Shown: positions 1 through 11,600 of the stretch, piece after piece
How positions within the stretch are numbered: the first letter of the stretch is position 1
How the letters are laid out: each line of letters begins with the position of its first letter
NCBI GenBank assembly: GCA_036320915.1
Contig: JAXBDG010000017.1
Coordinates: forward strand, 124,001-188,000
Length of the DNA stretch: 64,000 nucleotides
Origin: Linnemannia elongata
Taxonomy: Eukaryota > Mortierellomycota > Mortierellomycetes > Mortierellales > Mortierellaceae
Direction: 5' to 3'
Notes under the pieces: generated by a model
Database searches by the model: none
What the model saw: the letters and a program-made list of their open reading frames with translations, nothing else
What the model was told of the DNA's origin: nothing
Made by a program: the position numbers and the translations under genes

Positions 1-16
1 GCTTCTGCTCTTCTCC

Positions 17-2197
17 ATGGCAATTATATCAACATCAATATCACCACCCTCCCCCTCCCTTCCTAATCAAGCCCTGCTCATCGTCGAACTACTCGAGCGC
101 GTCGGTTCTCATCTCGCTCCACCGGACCTTCTTTCCTGTGTTCAAGTCTCTCAATACTGGAACTCTGTTCTCATACCACGCCTTTGGCACACAATTGACG
201 ACCGTCTCTACTCATGGGCATGTATTCTCAATATGTATGTCTCTCACACGGCACCAAGGCTCCTGCGCATCGTCAAGGCCGCGCAGGACGCCAATAGAAG
301 CAGCAGCAGCAGCAGCAGCAACAACAACATTAGGGGGTCCACCAATGCCATCGAGGAAGGAAAGGTGCTGGGGCAGATCGCACTCGATGTGTGGCCCAGC
401 AAGAGAGCCGAGACTGTTCGCTGGCTCTTCAACGTCTTCAAGAAGCATGGTCGATACGTCAGGGTTCTTCGAGTCTCTTGGCCAGTTGTCATCCGTGTCG
501 CTGGAATAACTGGACACTGTAATCAGCTTCAAGACCTGACGGTCCACCCTATTGCGATGAGGCAAGGTCCAGCGAGGAATAGAGAGGAGGTTGTAGTGAG
601 GCGACAGCAATATATGGCGGACGTAACATGGACCGAAAATTATACAGGACCTACAGCGGACTGGCCAGGATTCTGGAGGCGCATCGCTGACGAAGACGAT
701 GAAGCGAGATTTTGGTCGACGAATCCTCCTTACCTCTTGGATGAAGATCCTCTTTGGCTTAACTGGGGTATCGTCCAACGATTCTGGATTCTGGTCCTCC
801 GCAACTCCATGCTTGAACATCTCTCCTTGGGCCGAGGTCTCAAGACCCTGGTGCCTTTAACCTCTCAGGGACTTGTCTACTATATATTGGGAACACTCTC
901 TAGACTGAAAACCCTCGACAACCGGTTCATGGGGTTTGACCTTCAGAAAGTTCTGGAGCACACATCAACTACTCACAGTGGGCGCAACAGGAACTTATTT
1001 TATTTCATGGACAGCGGCTGTGCATCAGTCTTGCGACTTGAGAAGGACTTTGCTCACTTGACAACACTTGCAATCAAGGGGTCCGTCGAGTCGTCATATG
1101 TCCTCATGTTTCTGAAACGACTTGCCAATCTTGACCAACTCTTCCTGGGACGGATCACCTTGAGCGATGAAGGACAGTCCCTTTTTGTCGACACGGACGA
1201 TAGCTACGAGGATAAATCGCGCCCTTTTGCGCTTTCAGGATTGCATCTGTTTCTAGTTGGAGGACCCACGGCCGAGTATAAGCCGATTCACGAAGCCCTG
1301 GCGACACATCTGATCCCTCGACTGCCCCTCTTGACCCAGCTGACAGCTGAGGTGTTGACTCCAAAGATGGCTAGAGCGCTGGCGACCCACTGCAAACAGT
1401 TTCGAGTATTCCGACAAAGTGGAGACGGCGAATGTATCAACGAGAATCTTACCGTGAAGACTGAGCTGAATGTGGTGAGCATCCTTCTGGAATCTTGTCC
1501 CAACCTGACAACCATCGACGCCATCCAGCACCGAATCGACGCCACTTATCTTGCAGAACATCCTTGGGCTTGTGAGGCGACGCTAGAGACCTTTCGCTGT
1601 CAGATTATCGGCTTTGAACGTTTGACGTTTGAGGAGTATCAGGACATGTCGATGTCGGAACAGGATACAATACAGTCGCCGAGTCGAGGCGCAGCGGAGG
1701 AAAAGTACAAGAGATCTCAGGAGCAACATCATCGAGTCTACGAATGCCTGTCTCGTCTGGTTCGTCTACAGACATTGGACCTTGGCAGCGACGTTAAGAG
1801 TGCGGAGTTTCACCTCTTTGGTGATGGTGGGGATGAGCCGACCAAAGAGGTGAACGGTCGGATACACTTGATTGACAGTAACCCAATCATGGACTGTCTA
1901 GAGCTTTCCTTGACTTCGGGTCTCGACCAGCTGGCAACACTCGGGAACCTAAAGGTGTTTGGCTTTGAAGGGTTGGATCATCGGATTGAAACAGCGGAGC
2001 TAGAGTGGTTCGCTACACACTGGCCTCAACTGGCCGTCATGAGAGGTTTACACATTGACGACTCAGAGACGTTGAACAAGAGGGACACCAAGACGACCAG
2101 ACAACGACAGGTGATGCAGAAGCTGCGACCTTTTGTTCATCATGAGTCCGCCACTCCGACTAGCATACTTGTACGTCGTTTGCTTATGGCTTTTTAA
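17..2197 (+). CDS. F-box / leucine-rich-repeat-like protein, 726 aa
   Basis: Single uninterrupted reading frame of 726 residues. Residues about 19-65 read like a degenerate F-box: a helix leading into HLAPPDLLSCVQVSQYWNS and then LIPRLWHTID, the usual layout of fungal F-box proteins. The rest is leucine-rich with recurring L..L..L segments such as LARLDQLFLGRITL-type stretches, consistent with irregular leucine-rich repeats. F-box proteins bind Skp1 in SCF ubiquitin ligases and the C-terminal repeats choose the substrate; the substrate here is unknown. A (CAG/AAC)n tract at about 300-332 encodes a Ser/Asn run near residue 95, an insertion typical of this genome. The ATG lies 16 bases into the window and no in-frame stop is visible upstream, so the true start could be outside the window. 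AATAAA follows the stop by 17 bases. Family assignment is moderately sure, function is not. Confidence 0.72.
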   Translation: MAIISTSISPPSPSLPNQALLIVELLERVGSHLAPPDLLSCVQVSQYWNSVLIPRLWHTIDDRLYSWACILNMYVSHTAPRLLRIVKAAQDANRSSSSSSSNNNIRGSTNAIEEGKVLGQIALDVWPSKRAETVRWLFNVFKKHGRYVRVLRVSWPVVIRVAGITGHCNQLQDLTVHPIAMRQGPARNREEVVVRRQQYMADVTWTENYTGPTADWPGFWRRIADEDDEARFWSTNPPYLLDEDPLWLNWGIVQRFWILVLRNSMLEHLSLGRGLKTLVPLTSQGLVYYILGTLSRLKTLDNRFMGFDLQKVLEHTSTTHSGRNRNLFYFMDSGCASVLRLEKDFAHLTTLAIKGSVESSYVLMFLKRLANLDQLFLGRITLSDEGQSLFVDTDDSYEDKSRPFALSGLHLFLVGGPTAEYKPIHEALATHLIPRLPLLTQLTAEVLTPKMARALATHCKQFRVFRQSGDGECINENLTVKTELNVVSILLESCPNLTTIDAIQHRIDATYLAEHPWACEATLETFRCQIIGFERLTFEEYQDMSMSEQDTIQSPSRGAAEEKYKRSQEQHHRVYECLSRLVRLQTLDLGSDVKSAEFHLFGDGGDEPTKEVNGRIHLIDSNPIMDCLELSLTSGLDQLATLGNLKVFGFEGLDHRIETAELEWFATHWPQLAVMRGLHIDDSETLNKRDTKTTRQRQVMQKLRPFVHHESATPTSILVRRLLMAF

Positions 2198-2213
2198 GGC
2201 GACAAGAACAAGC

Positions 2214-2219
2214 AATAAA
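2214..2219 (+). terminator. Poly(A) signal AATAAA of the left F-box gene
   Basis: A perfect AATAAA hexamer 17 bases after the TAA stop, followed by an A-rich run. Position and strand fit 3' end formation of the upstream gene. Confidence 0.5.
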
Positions 2220-2315
2220 AAAAACTACAGTACTACGTCGTTTTGTATATGTTTCTTTTGAGTGCAACACTCATAAGAACCCAATATATCCTCTAGCTTT
2301 TTTTTTTTTTTACAC

Positions 2316-2398
2316 GGAGGCATTTGGAAGTAAAGGGGACTACAGACCAAACTCTTCAGTGAACCATCCGTCAGTCACAGTCCGGTCCGGGACCTGGC
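2316..2398. repeat. 83-bp dispersed repeat, copy 1
   Basis: Begins GGAGGCATTTGGAAGTAAAG and ends with a GGTCCGGGACC palindrome followed by TGGC. An almost identical copy lies at 24465-24547, with two differences that I can see by eye (CCATCCG/CCATCCT and CCGGGACC/CCGGAACC). Both copies lie upstream of an identical tRNA-Asp gene (350 bp here, 200 bp for the other). Flanking DNA beyond the 83 bp does not match. Origin unknown: it could be a remnant of a tRNA-targeting element or a small non-coding RNA gene. Confidence 0.85.
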
Positions 2399-2747
2399 TC
2401 TGCGCAACAATTGGCGCTGCTCTTCACAGCAATAACGGAAGAAAATAAAACTAGATACGAATGAAAGGGATTCTTCCCATCCTCTCCATCAATGTTAACC
2501 TCCTCCTTCCCAACAAGCTGTCTAACAGCCGTTCATCAGCTGCTCGTGGATTCTTGGTCGCTCCAGGGCATGTCCGATCCTCATGTGTGGCTAGCGAAGC
2601 GCCACACGGGCAGAAACACCGGAAGACTGACGACCACTCAGACTTTTTTTTTTTTTAAAAAAAATAGCTGCTTTGGTGGCGTTATCGAGATTGGTGGCGT
2701 CAATAGGAATATGAATGTTCTAGAATATGGGTTAATATCTGCTTAAT

Positions 2748-2819
2748 TCCTTGGTAGTATAGTGGTGAGTATCTCCGCCTGTCACGCGGAAGACCGGGGT
2801 TCAATTCCCCGCCAAGGAG
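2748..2819 (+). tRNA. tRNA-Asp (anticodon GTC)
   Basis: 72-nt cloverleaf without intron. Acceptor stem TCCTTGG pairs with CCAAGGA, discriminator base G. The anticodon stem is TCCGC/GCGGA around loop CTGTCAC, giving anticodon GTC. The T-arm is GGGG/CCCC around TTCAATT, and the B box GGTTCAATTCC is intact. CCA is not encoded, as usual in eukaryotes. It is identical in sequence to the gene at 24747-24818, and both are followed by the same GCTTATCTTTTGC, which may include the pol III terminator region. Confidence 0.97.
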
Positions 2820-3022
2820 CTTATCTTTTGCAGCTTCTGTCTTTTTTGCTCCTGCGAAAAGTGGAAGGAAGGAGAAAATTCTTGCATGTTTTTATTCTTC
2901 CCTTCTTTCATGCCTGCATCAACTTTTTTTTTGCTCGCCAACACTTGATTTCTCATTCCACTGCTCTCTTCACTGTCTCACCCACATCCTTTCTCTTCTT
3001 TGTTGTCCCCCTCTGGAGCACA

Positions 3023-4237
3023 ATGAGCAAACCACTTGCACGGATTCTACTCCCCTCACGGTTCCAAGTGATCACAAGTCCGCAGAACAAAGTCGTGCAA
3101 CGGTTGGAGAGGCTGAGGAGGTCCAAGGCGGCGCGTGAGGAGGAAGGACATGTCGTTGTTCAGGGAATCAAGACGTTACAGGAACTCGGATCAAAGGGAC
3201 ATCACTGCATACGGACAATTGGAGTTACATACGACATGGAGAGGGGTCCTATTCGGTCGCCGGCGTTGGATGTTGTTATGGCTGTTCAACGGGAGGAGGA
3301 AGGTAGGGAGCAATTGAGTCGTGGTTCATTGAAGGATCAAGGATCAGGAATAGGAGGAAAAGCGCTGAGGGCGGATCAGTATGTTGCCGTATCGCGAAAA
3401 TTGACGACGCGGATTCTGGGCACAGATTCACCAACAGCGGAGCACGAGGTGTGGGCCGAGGTGGCGATCCCCGATCGCAGCACATTATTCTCTACCACTG
3501 CTCAAGTACCTTTTACCAGTACCGGTAGGAATGGGAAAAGTGACAGTTCGATAATCGAGAAGTTACTGGTGTTTGACCAAGTCTCGGATCCAGGGAACAT
3601 GGGTTTAATGATCAGGTCGGCAAAGGCGTTCTCGTGGAGTGCAGGTTGGCAGACACCGGGAACTGTGGATCCATTCAACGACAAGGTGGTCCGAGCTTCT
3701 AGAGCACTCTGTCTGGATTTCCCGATAAAAGTTGGAGGACGGTGGACAGAGTTGGAAGTGTTCTTGAAGAATAGAGAGATAGTACCACTTGTCGCTGATA
3801 TGGTTCCTGGTTGGATTTCACAGGAGGAAGAAAAAAGAGAAAAGTCTTCATCAACAACATCGACGGTTGTTGACCCGCACAGACTTGTATGGTGGAATTG
3901 GCCGAGTTCACTGTCAAGGAGAAAGGCGCCTGAGAAGATTGCGCTGATAATGAGTTCTGAGCATCATGGTGTGGAGGGACGAGATGATGTAGGCGAAGGC
4001 AGTGACGAGAAGCGAAAAGAGAGGAACGAGGATCGGGCGGCCAAGAAGCGGTTGTTGGGTCGGGCGATTCGAGTGTCGATTCCTATGAACCCTGCGGTCG
4101 AGTCGATGAATGTTGCAGCAGCTGCGACGGCCATGATGTGGGAACTCAACCGTGTGCTGGATAGCCAGGTCAAGAAAGGCAAGTCTTCAACGAGGGAAGA
4201 AAATTTGGATCTGCAGATCTTTGACAGGGACGTGTAG
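3023..4237 (+). CDS. SpoU-family (SPOUT) RNA 2'-O-ribose methyltransferase, 404 aa
   Basis: One exon. The frame is open upstream through the tRNA, so the start is placed at the ATG at 3023, just before MSKPLARILLPSRFQVITSP. N-terminal residues 15-60 (VITSPQNKVVQRLERLRRSK then VVQGIKTLQEL) match the substrate-binding region that precedes SpoU domains. All three SpoU motifs are present: LVFDQVSDPGNMGLMIRSAK near 182-201, IALIMSSEHHGVEG near 305-318, and IRVSIPMNPAVESMNVAAA near 348-366. Such enzymes use S-adenosylmethionine bound in a trefoil knot to methylate ribose in rRNA or tRNA. The overall layout resembles mitochondrial rRNA enzymes of the MRM3/RNMTL1 type, but the target cannot be told from sequence alone. 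Ser/Lys/Glu-rich insertions at about 270-290 and 320-340 are unusual additions. It converges on the deubiquitinase gene with 114 bp between stops. Confidence 0.85.
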   Translation: MSKPLARILLPSRFQVITSPQNKVVQRLERLRRSKAAREEEGHVVVQGIKTLQELGSKGHHCIRTIGVTYDMERGPIRSPALDVVMAVQREEEGREQLSRGSLKDQGSGIGGKALRADQYVAVSRKLTTRILGTDSPTAEHEVWAEVAIPDRSTLFSTTAQVPFTSTGRNGKSDSSIIEKLLVFDQVSDPGNMGLMIRSAKAFSWSAGWQTPGTVDPFNDKVVRASRALCLDFPIKVGGRWTELEVFLKNREIVPLVADMVPGWISQEEEKREKSSSTTSTVVDPHRLVWWNWPSSLSRRKAPEKIALIMSSEHHGVEGRDDVGEGSDEKRKERNEDRAAKKRLLGRAIRVSIPMNPAVESMNVAAAATAMMWELNRVLDSQVKKGKSSTREENLDLQIFDRDV

Positions 4238-4351
4238 CTTAGATAGCTGATCGATCGCCAATTAATAATAACTCAATCAATCAAAGTATTGTTCAGGTGC
4301 GGCCTTTTTTACGAAAGAGAGGGCGGAAGAATGATATTGGGATGGGATCTA

Positions 4352-7300
4352 TTATAAGTTGGAGATGGTCCTGGCGAGAGGTGCGTGTGCTCGACTACTG
4401 TGTAGTTCCGTCTTTCTAAAGAACAGCATGTACGGGGTCTCTTTCCGACTGTTGGCCAAGGCGTGTTGCATCGCTTCGAAACTAGACAGCGTAACACTGG
4501 TATCGTTGTACAGCAACCAGGTTGACTTTGCCGCAGCCTCTGACGACGATGCACTTTCCGTGTTGGTGGTTATGGAGGGACCGCTGTCCTTGGCGTAGGT
4601 GTAGTAGTGTCCATGGTTAGCTGATTCTCCTGTGTGGATGACCACGGCGTAGAGTTCGTACCCTTGAAGGTCATGTCCATCCTGCAACTTGATCTGGATC
4701 GATTCTGCCAGCCGGATCTAGAAGAAAGACAACGATATTTTAGTCAGGCCGAGGTCAAAGCTGTAGAATCCAAAAAGAGTAGGAGGTACTTCCTTGCCGG
4801 TCCGTTTGCTTACCGGGGTGTTGATTTTGATACGCCGGGATCTTTGGACATCAAACCGGAAGCGATTCAGCGACACGATGAGATTGGTAGGAAGCGAGGC
4901 TAACATTGTGTACTATGCACAAAAAGAAGTAAAGGATGAGATGGAAGTTGGTGTAATAATTTGGTGGCGTTTTTTGACAAGATCAGCGCTGATGACCGGA
5001 CATACTCTTGTGGCGGCTCGCAGTGCATGGCAATTGTCGCAGTGGTACATATTATTGTTTTGCTCGTTGAGTTCCTCGACCGAAGGAAACACATCGACCA
5101 CAGACTGAAGATCCAGAGATGAATCTATCGAGCGTAGAGATGAGAAAGATACTCGTCAATGGCAATTTCGGCACCTAAGAACTTGAAGTTTACCTGGGAA
5201 GAATTGAGAGAAAATACCTTACCAGCAGCAGGTAGAGGAACAGCAAGGTCATAGAACCCCTCTTTGTTTGACGATACTGTCCCGCAGACATGGCACTTGA
5301 TCTGATTTACAACTGTGCCATGGAACGAAGAAAGCGCCTTCTTCGACGCAGGGTCTTCGTCCTCCATCAAGCTGAACAAGATTCTGTAGCGAGAAGGATG
5401 AAGGTTCATGCAAATTGATTAGTTGTGACGAGTTGTAAAACGGGATCGAAAGGTGTGAAGCGTCCTCGTAAAAAACTCACTTTGTAAACTCGGCAGCATC
5501 CTGTTGATGTCCATCATTGAGCCAGTCTGGCAGAGCCTTGTAAAGTGTTAGAGGTGTGTAGATCGAGAGCCGAGAAGTAGACATCCCTGTAAATGCCTCC
5601 CGCAGGCGGGTCGTCAGTGCCCTTGTTTGAGGTACTCTACGTTAAGAAACATAACGACGGTTAGCTGAGTTTCTAGCTCGCACGCAATTAGTTCACACAT
5701 CCTTAAAGCCTGATAAGCATACTTGGCGGTGTCGTTCAGGACAGCTCTTGCAAAATCGCCGGAGCAAAACAAGGCTCTGAGAGCGCTGTTCATGAAGCAG
5801 GAATTTCCCAAGTTGACCAGCCCTACTTTTCCCAAAGGCTGAACCAGAGCAGCCTTCCGCCTGAACCCCGCCGAAGTGTCTAATCAGGAAAACAGATGTT
5901 TTGTCAGCCAGAGTCTCGCCTTAGAATTAGTGACGTAAAAAACAGAGTAGCCACGAAAAAGACGACTTACTCTGAATATGGAGTCCCTTTTTCCATGAGC
6001 TCTCTTGCATGGTGCGCAACGCCTCTGCTCTAGGGACTATGGGCTAAACGTGAGTTGTGTCTAGTGTTAGAACTCTTACACGTGCGCGTTGAAACGTTGC
6101 CCAGCGCAAGTATGTTTTACATACCAGGTCCAGCGCCATCCGTGCCTTCTGAACTTTAGTCCCGATATCATCAACGTCTCCAAAATGAATGACAAGTGTC
6201 TGCGCCAGACTGCACACCTCCGCAGCGAACTCGCGGTCCTCCTATCAAGTCAAGGAAGACAAAGAAGTCAGGTGACATGATGAATCGGGCCACTCTATGA
6301 GATCGATCGACTAACATCACGAGCAAGTAAGAAACTTACTGGAGTTTTACGGCATGGGACAACGAGAGGGATCAACCCTTGAGAAATGTTTTTGAAGAGG
6401 ACATCCGAGTGGTGGTATCCGAGGAGTATGAGTCTCAAAACAGGTAGGGCGTCATTTCTCCGCTCCTTGAAGGCAAGCTGCCTTGCGACTACAGTTTTAA
6501 TGAACAGAGGATAGTCGAGGATATGTGAGCAACAAGATGCTGCTTCGGGAGGCAAAGAAAACGATGAAGCGCCATCAATATATTTTCTCCGCGACTAACC
6601 TTTGTACGCATTTTTGTCTGCTAGTTCGCGAAGGATCATGAACTCTCCTTGTGATGCAAGGCTCTCCATGAGAGAGACGATCCAGACGCCTATGGTATGC
6701 CACGTAAGAATATCCAACAGTTCAAAGGTCAGTTACTGAAAACGTTGTCAGCCCGCAATGACGCCGATTAAAAACAAGTTTGGCGTTTGAGTTCACGATT
6801 ACCTGTCCCTGGCATATCTGTGGTTACAAGCCAGTCGATCAGACGTTGGATTGGAAGTTGGAGCCTCCACAGTGCAGAACGATCCATGCCTTGGATGAAG
6901 GGCTCAACGTCTACATTGGCAAAGTAAAAATGAGCCTCAGTTTAGCCCTAGCATTAACTAAAAGAGAATCAAGCTGTCTTCAGTGAACTGTCAAGGTGTT
7001 ATCAGACTCACATGACGTAAAATTGGCTGGCACGGCTCCAACAAGGCGCCCAATGGCGAGAGGGCATTCCGTTTGGGTGTCCGAAAGGTAAAAAAGCAGG
7101 TGAGGTAACGTCAGCACGACGTTGTCAGGCCTAGGATTGTACAGAGTACAAAAAGTGTCAGGAAGGATGTCGAAGCCTCTGATATTAAACAAAGGCCAAT
7201 GCACATGCAGCCTGCGTACCTATCGTCCCAGCATTGCCGCAGGAGCAGGGTTGCGTTCTTCGTTGACCGTAGGCTTGCCTCCTGGCTTAGTCCTGAGGTG

Positions 7301-8392
7301 ACTGGGGAGCTGGCAATATGGTCCACCAAGAACTAGCATCAACATAGGATTGTTGTGAGTCTTCAAGTACTTTATTGTATGTGCGTAAATAATTACTAGA
7401 CTGCCGCGTAGAGCCAATATTTACCTGGATGTAATCGCTCACTATTAAAGGCCGGCTTGCTGGGAGATTGACAAACATGACGATAAAGATGCCCTGCATG
7501 GTACATATACCGAGAAGTTGGTGAAATGTCTATGTTAGCCAGAGACAACAGCACGTTACCACAATCCTTCCTGTTTACGGGCAGATGGAGGACCGCTGAA
7601 GGATTGAATGCTCACCTGAAGTGTGTAGTCCAAGGGCGACTGTGCGCCGATACACTTCTTTTCTGCAAATATGCGCAGAGCTGTCATGTCCTGCTCCAGT
7701 TCCAGTTTGTCATCCTCAGTCAGGGCGGTTGCTATGGAAGATTGTTTGATCAATTGATCGTCAGCCGAATTCGTATTTGCCCTCCGCATGCTTGCGTGTT
7801 TGGGAGATACGTAAGCAATGGAATAGGCCCTGATTACCTTCTTTCCGACGAGCAACCTGAATCATGAACATAATATTCCTGACATAGTCCATGTTCTATA
7901 ACAAAAAAATGAAAGATAAAGGGTGTCAATGGGAGATTTCGTAACAACACCACATATCTCCTCCTTAATGCTTTCTGCTGTCTGGCATTGAAATAAAAGC
8001 ACAAACAGTACGGAGATTGTGCCCGATATTTTGTTGTGAAACCAGTCCGTGTGCAAGACAGCCCAGAAGAGATCACGGTGGCTGTTACTGACAGCCTCGA
8101 GAATCCGGTCTCCTGTCCAATCGTCCAGGAGGGTCCTATTCTAAGTATCATATAGCCCTAATGGGTTAATTGAGCTGGGTATCAAATGACCAAGTGTATC
8201 CAGGTACAATGCTGAATTGAAAGGTGTAGGTACCGAGGCACTCTTCAGGTCGAGGCCGAGGTCGAGTAGGAGGGAGGCGTCGGGCTTTAAGAGAGTTGGG
8301 ACACCTCTGGCGAGGAGGGTGTTGATGGCTCGTTTCTTGTCGTTGTCCGGCAGGTGTGATGCGGCGAGCACCTTCCTGATGACCGTCTCCAT
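4352..8392 (-). CDS. Ubiquitin C-terminal hydrolase, USP35/USP38 type, multi-exon
   Basis: A cysteine protease that removes ubiquitin from proteins. The gene is split by many short introns; ATG at 8392, TAA at 4352-4354. The first exon encodes METVIRKVLAASHLPDNDKK and splices from about 8229 to 8146. The N-terminal half is all-helical without motifs (for example DMTALRIFAEKKCIG near 7690), as in the ARM-like region of human USP38. The catalytic domain follows: Cys box GLVNLGNSCFMNSALRAL near 5785-5830, WLNDGHQQDAAEF near 5500, zinc pairs CHVC (about 5285) and CDNC (about 5035), PTNLIVSLNRFRFDV near 4870, His box HTGESANHGHYYTYAK near 4600, and WLLYND near 4515. Cys, His and Asn/Asp of the triad are therefore present. 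It shares a 295-bp divergent promoter with RAD17. Internal exon ends are not all fixed; the family call is secure. Confidence 0.85.
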
Positions 8393-8687
8393 TGCGAGTA
8401 TTGTTTTATGTTGTTCTGAATATATGTATATGTGTGTGTGTGAGAGAGACAGAGAGAGAGAGTGAGCCAAAGAAGATTCGCCGCCCAAAAATGTAAAAGG
8501 GAGCGAGTGGCTTTTAGCAAAGAGGGAAACGAACAAAAAAAGGTTTGAAAAAACGCGTCGATGGATCGCTCTTCTTTCTCCGTCACACTTCGTCTCCTTA
8601 CACACTCATCCAACAGACTCGTTCACTTGCTCATTCGCCCATACAGACACTGCAACAGCACCTTGGAGGACATCTTCCGCATTGTCA
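8393..8687. promoter_or_regulatory. Divergent promoter between deubiquitinase and RAD17
   Basis: 295 bp between the two start codons. It contains a mixed GT/GA microsatellite (about 8428-8462), an A-rich stretch, and one MluI-type box ACGCGT at 8553-8558. No clear TATA box is seen on either side. Confidence 0.5.
8553..8558. promoter_or_regulatory. MCB-like ACGCGT box upstream of RAD17
   Basis: Palindromic ACGCGT 130 bp before the RAD17 ATG. In ascomycete yeasts this is the core site for the MBF (Mbp1/Swi6) factor that drives G1/S genes for DNA replication and repair. Function here is inference from motif and location; the same hexamer also occurs by chance inside coding regions of this window. 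Confidence 0.35.
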
Positions 8688-11600
8688 ATGCCGCCAAAGC
8701 GAACGACAGTAAATAATCCCTCAGCGCAACAGAATTGTCATTCCATATTCACCGGCAGGAGGGCTAAACCATAACCATGTCTCTTTCACACGTCTCCCTC
8801 TATGCCTTTTAGCAAAAGTCGACAGCGGCGCCAGTGGCGAGGAGAGCACCGACGCGAGAGGCAAAGACTCGGTCAGCGGCCACAACAGCCTCGCTATACA
8901 AGGACTCGGACGCATACATGGAGGAAGACTTTTTGTCGGACATATCAGACCCCGTCAGTGATATCGAGAGTGACACCTTGGATGGAGCGGCTGAAAGCGA
9001 GGAGGAAGCGTTCACCAAAACGCGCGGAGGAAGAGCAAAGAAAGCATCAACAAATGGAGGCAACAACAGCAACAAACGAGGTGCCACTGCTACAGCGGCT
9101 TCTAAAAAGGCTAAACCGTCCAAAAACACCAGCTCGTCAGCAGGATCTACACCTGGCACATCAACATCAACAACAGGATCAAAACGCAAGGCGAGTGAGC
9201 TCAAATTCTCTCCTCTAGGAATAAGTCCCTCGTCATCGCAATCTTCGCTCTCAGCTCGATCCATGCCGAACACGCCGATTTCTAGCCCACTCACAGGAGG
9301 TAACAAAAGGAAATGGAACAGGACGAGTATGTCTGCCATTTTCAGTGATATGTCAAAACTATTTCCAGTTCTTAACCAGACGTGCACCAAAATCTATGCC
9401 ATAGGTTCGGATTCAATAGAGGACCAGTGGGCTGAAAAGTACGCGCCAAGGAGCATTCAGGAGGTCGTAATTCACAAGAACAAGATCAACGACGTCCGCG
9501 AATGGCTTCGGATATACACAGTACGCATCTCATTTTAGTAACGGACGTATGGCCAATGTTTCATAATTATGCTGGACACTGCCTAACGTTTGTCACCTCT
9601 GTCAATCATAGAGCACACACGATGCTCGGCGGGACCCCTCGGGAGGCGCTATACTCGTGTTGACCGGACCTGCAGGATCAGGAAAGACAACAGTACTGCG
9701 TAATCTCGCCCAGGAGATGGACCTCCACATTGTCGAATGGATCAACTCTATCAACGCAAACAATATCATCCAGCGACCGGTAATGCCGGGACAGGAAAAG
9801 GAGGCTTGGCGACCAGCCAGTATTGATGAAGGTACAAGCATCTGCGGTATCTTCTGTTATTTGTATGGGCCATTTGCACACTGCGGAGCAAATTACTAAA
9901 GCCGATTCTTCGAACACGTCACTGTAGAGTACGCCCCTGTAATGCGATCGTTTCAGGAGTTCTTTTCGAGGGCACACCGTTTCAGTCCGCTACAGCTATC
10001 CAGCGGGAAACCTCAGCAAACGCAAACCCAGAACGCCTTTGGAGGTCTCAACCCTAGCTCACCGGCATCATCGTCATCAGCTGCAGGAAGGGCGGAGGCA
10101 CCTGGAACCAGACTGGGAAAGAAAAACATCATTCTCATTGAGGACCTTCCGCCAGTGTCTGCCTTATCTTCACGAAAGATCTTTCAGGATACCATCCACA
10201 ATTTTGCCAACTCGAGGGCTAGCTCCTCGTCTGTTTTGGTCATTATTGTGAGCGACGTCTTTTCCAAGCAGAGCACCGAGCTCCAGTTTTCAAGCACAAG
10301 AGAATCCAGCGATCCAGCGTTGACCATGCGGACATTGCTTCCTCCCTCAGTATTGGCCAAACTCGATTCGGGAGGAAAAAACGATAATGCCAGGATCCGG
10401 CAAATCAAGTAAGAAACAAAAGCACGTCTCCTTGACCGTAACGTTGATGAATTGAAGACCTCGCTGCAAATTTCAATTACTAACCGCGTTTGCTTTCGTT
10501 GTATTGCGCCACAAGGTTCAACCCAATTGCACCGACATTTGTAAAAAAGGCTTTGAAGAACATGATAGGACAAGAGTTCAGGAGCAGGTCAGCCTTCGCA
10601 CCCGACTCGGCTGAGATCGACCAATTGATCGAAATACACGAAGGGGACATCCGAGCGGTCATCAATGCCCTCCAGTTTATGTGTTATTTGCCCAGCAAGC
10701 GCCGTCAGCAATTCCGGAAGGCTGCAAGACAACGGGAAGAAGACAGGGAAGGTGTGAGCACCCTCGAAGAGAGGTAACTAACAATTTATCTGGATTAGTG
10801 TTCAATGTTGATAATGAAGAAGATATACTACGATCACTAACGGGGGAGTCACCCTTGATGCTACTTCCCAGGTCTTTGCAAGGACAGGATTCCTCGCTTG
10901 GAATCTTTCACGCTGTCGCCAAAGTCATGTTCAACAAGCGTATGTGTAGCTGTGTTTATTATCAGGGTACATGCTTCATGGAAACACAACTAGCATGAAA
11001 CTTACCGGATGACTCCGCTCGTTTATAATGGCCATCATAGGTGACTGGGGCGGACCACTGGAAAAGTTTGACTGCGACATTGTCAAAGTACCATCCAACG
11101 CTTGGCATAAAAGGCGTCCTCCATTGTCATTCAACCCCGAAAAGGTGTGCACTTGTTCCATCGCTTCAACTTTATCTATCTATATGTTCAATTTGAATGG
11201 CGCTTGACATTTTTGAGGTAATTACATTGCGATATTAGGACTTGATAGAGAAACTACCAGTGGAACCGGATTTGTATACACTCATGCTGCACCAGAACTA
11301 CACGAAGCATATGAATTCGATTGACGAGTGCGCAACTGCCATGGAGTACCTCTGTATTGCAGACCGACTACAATCCCATCCATCTTTTGGAAACGCTGGA
11401 TACACACAAACGGTGCAGATGCAGCCGTACATGACATCCGTCGCTGTTCGGGGTATGTTGTTTGCTCCCAGCTCAGCAGGACCAGCATCAGCCAATGCGT
11501 TTGGTGGACCCAAGAAGCACTTTTGGCCGGAACTCTTTGCTGTCAATAGGACTGCTCGGGCCAACGACGAGATGTTTTCGCAAGTTGCCTATGACCTAGC

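Larger units (their letters stand above)
2198..2747. other. Intergenic stretch between F-box gene and tRNA-Asp
   Basis: No convincing coding frame. It holds the poly(A) signal of the F-box gene, a poly-T run at about 2299-2310, the first copy of an 83-bp repeat (2316-2398) and a T12/A8 run at about 2643-2664. Short open frames here have no protein-like composition. Confidence 0.6.

Noticed and set aside
2762..3022. In-frame N-terminal extension of the SpoU methyltransferase
   Set aside because: It would begin inside the tRNA-Asp gene and adds a Phe/Leu/Ser-rich stretch unlike the family; the ATG at 3023 fits better.
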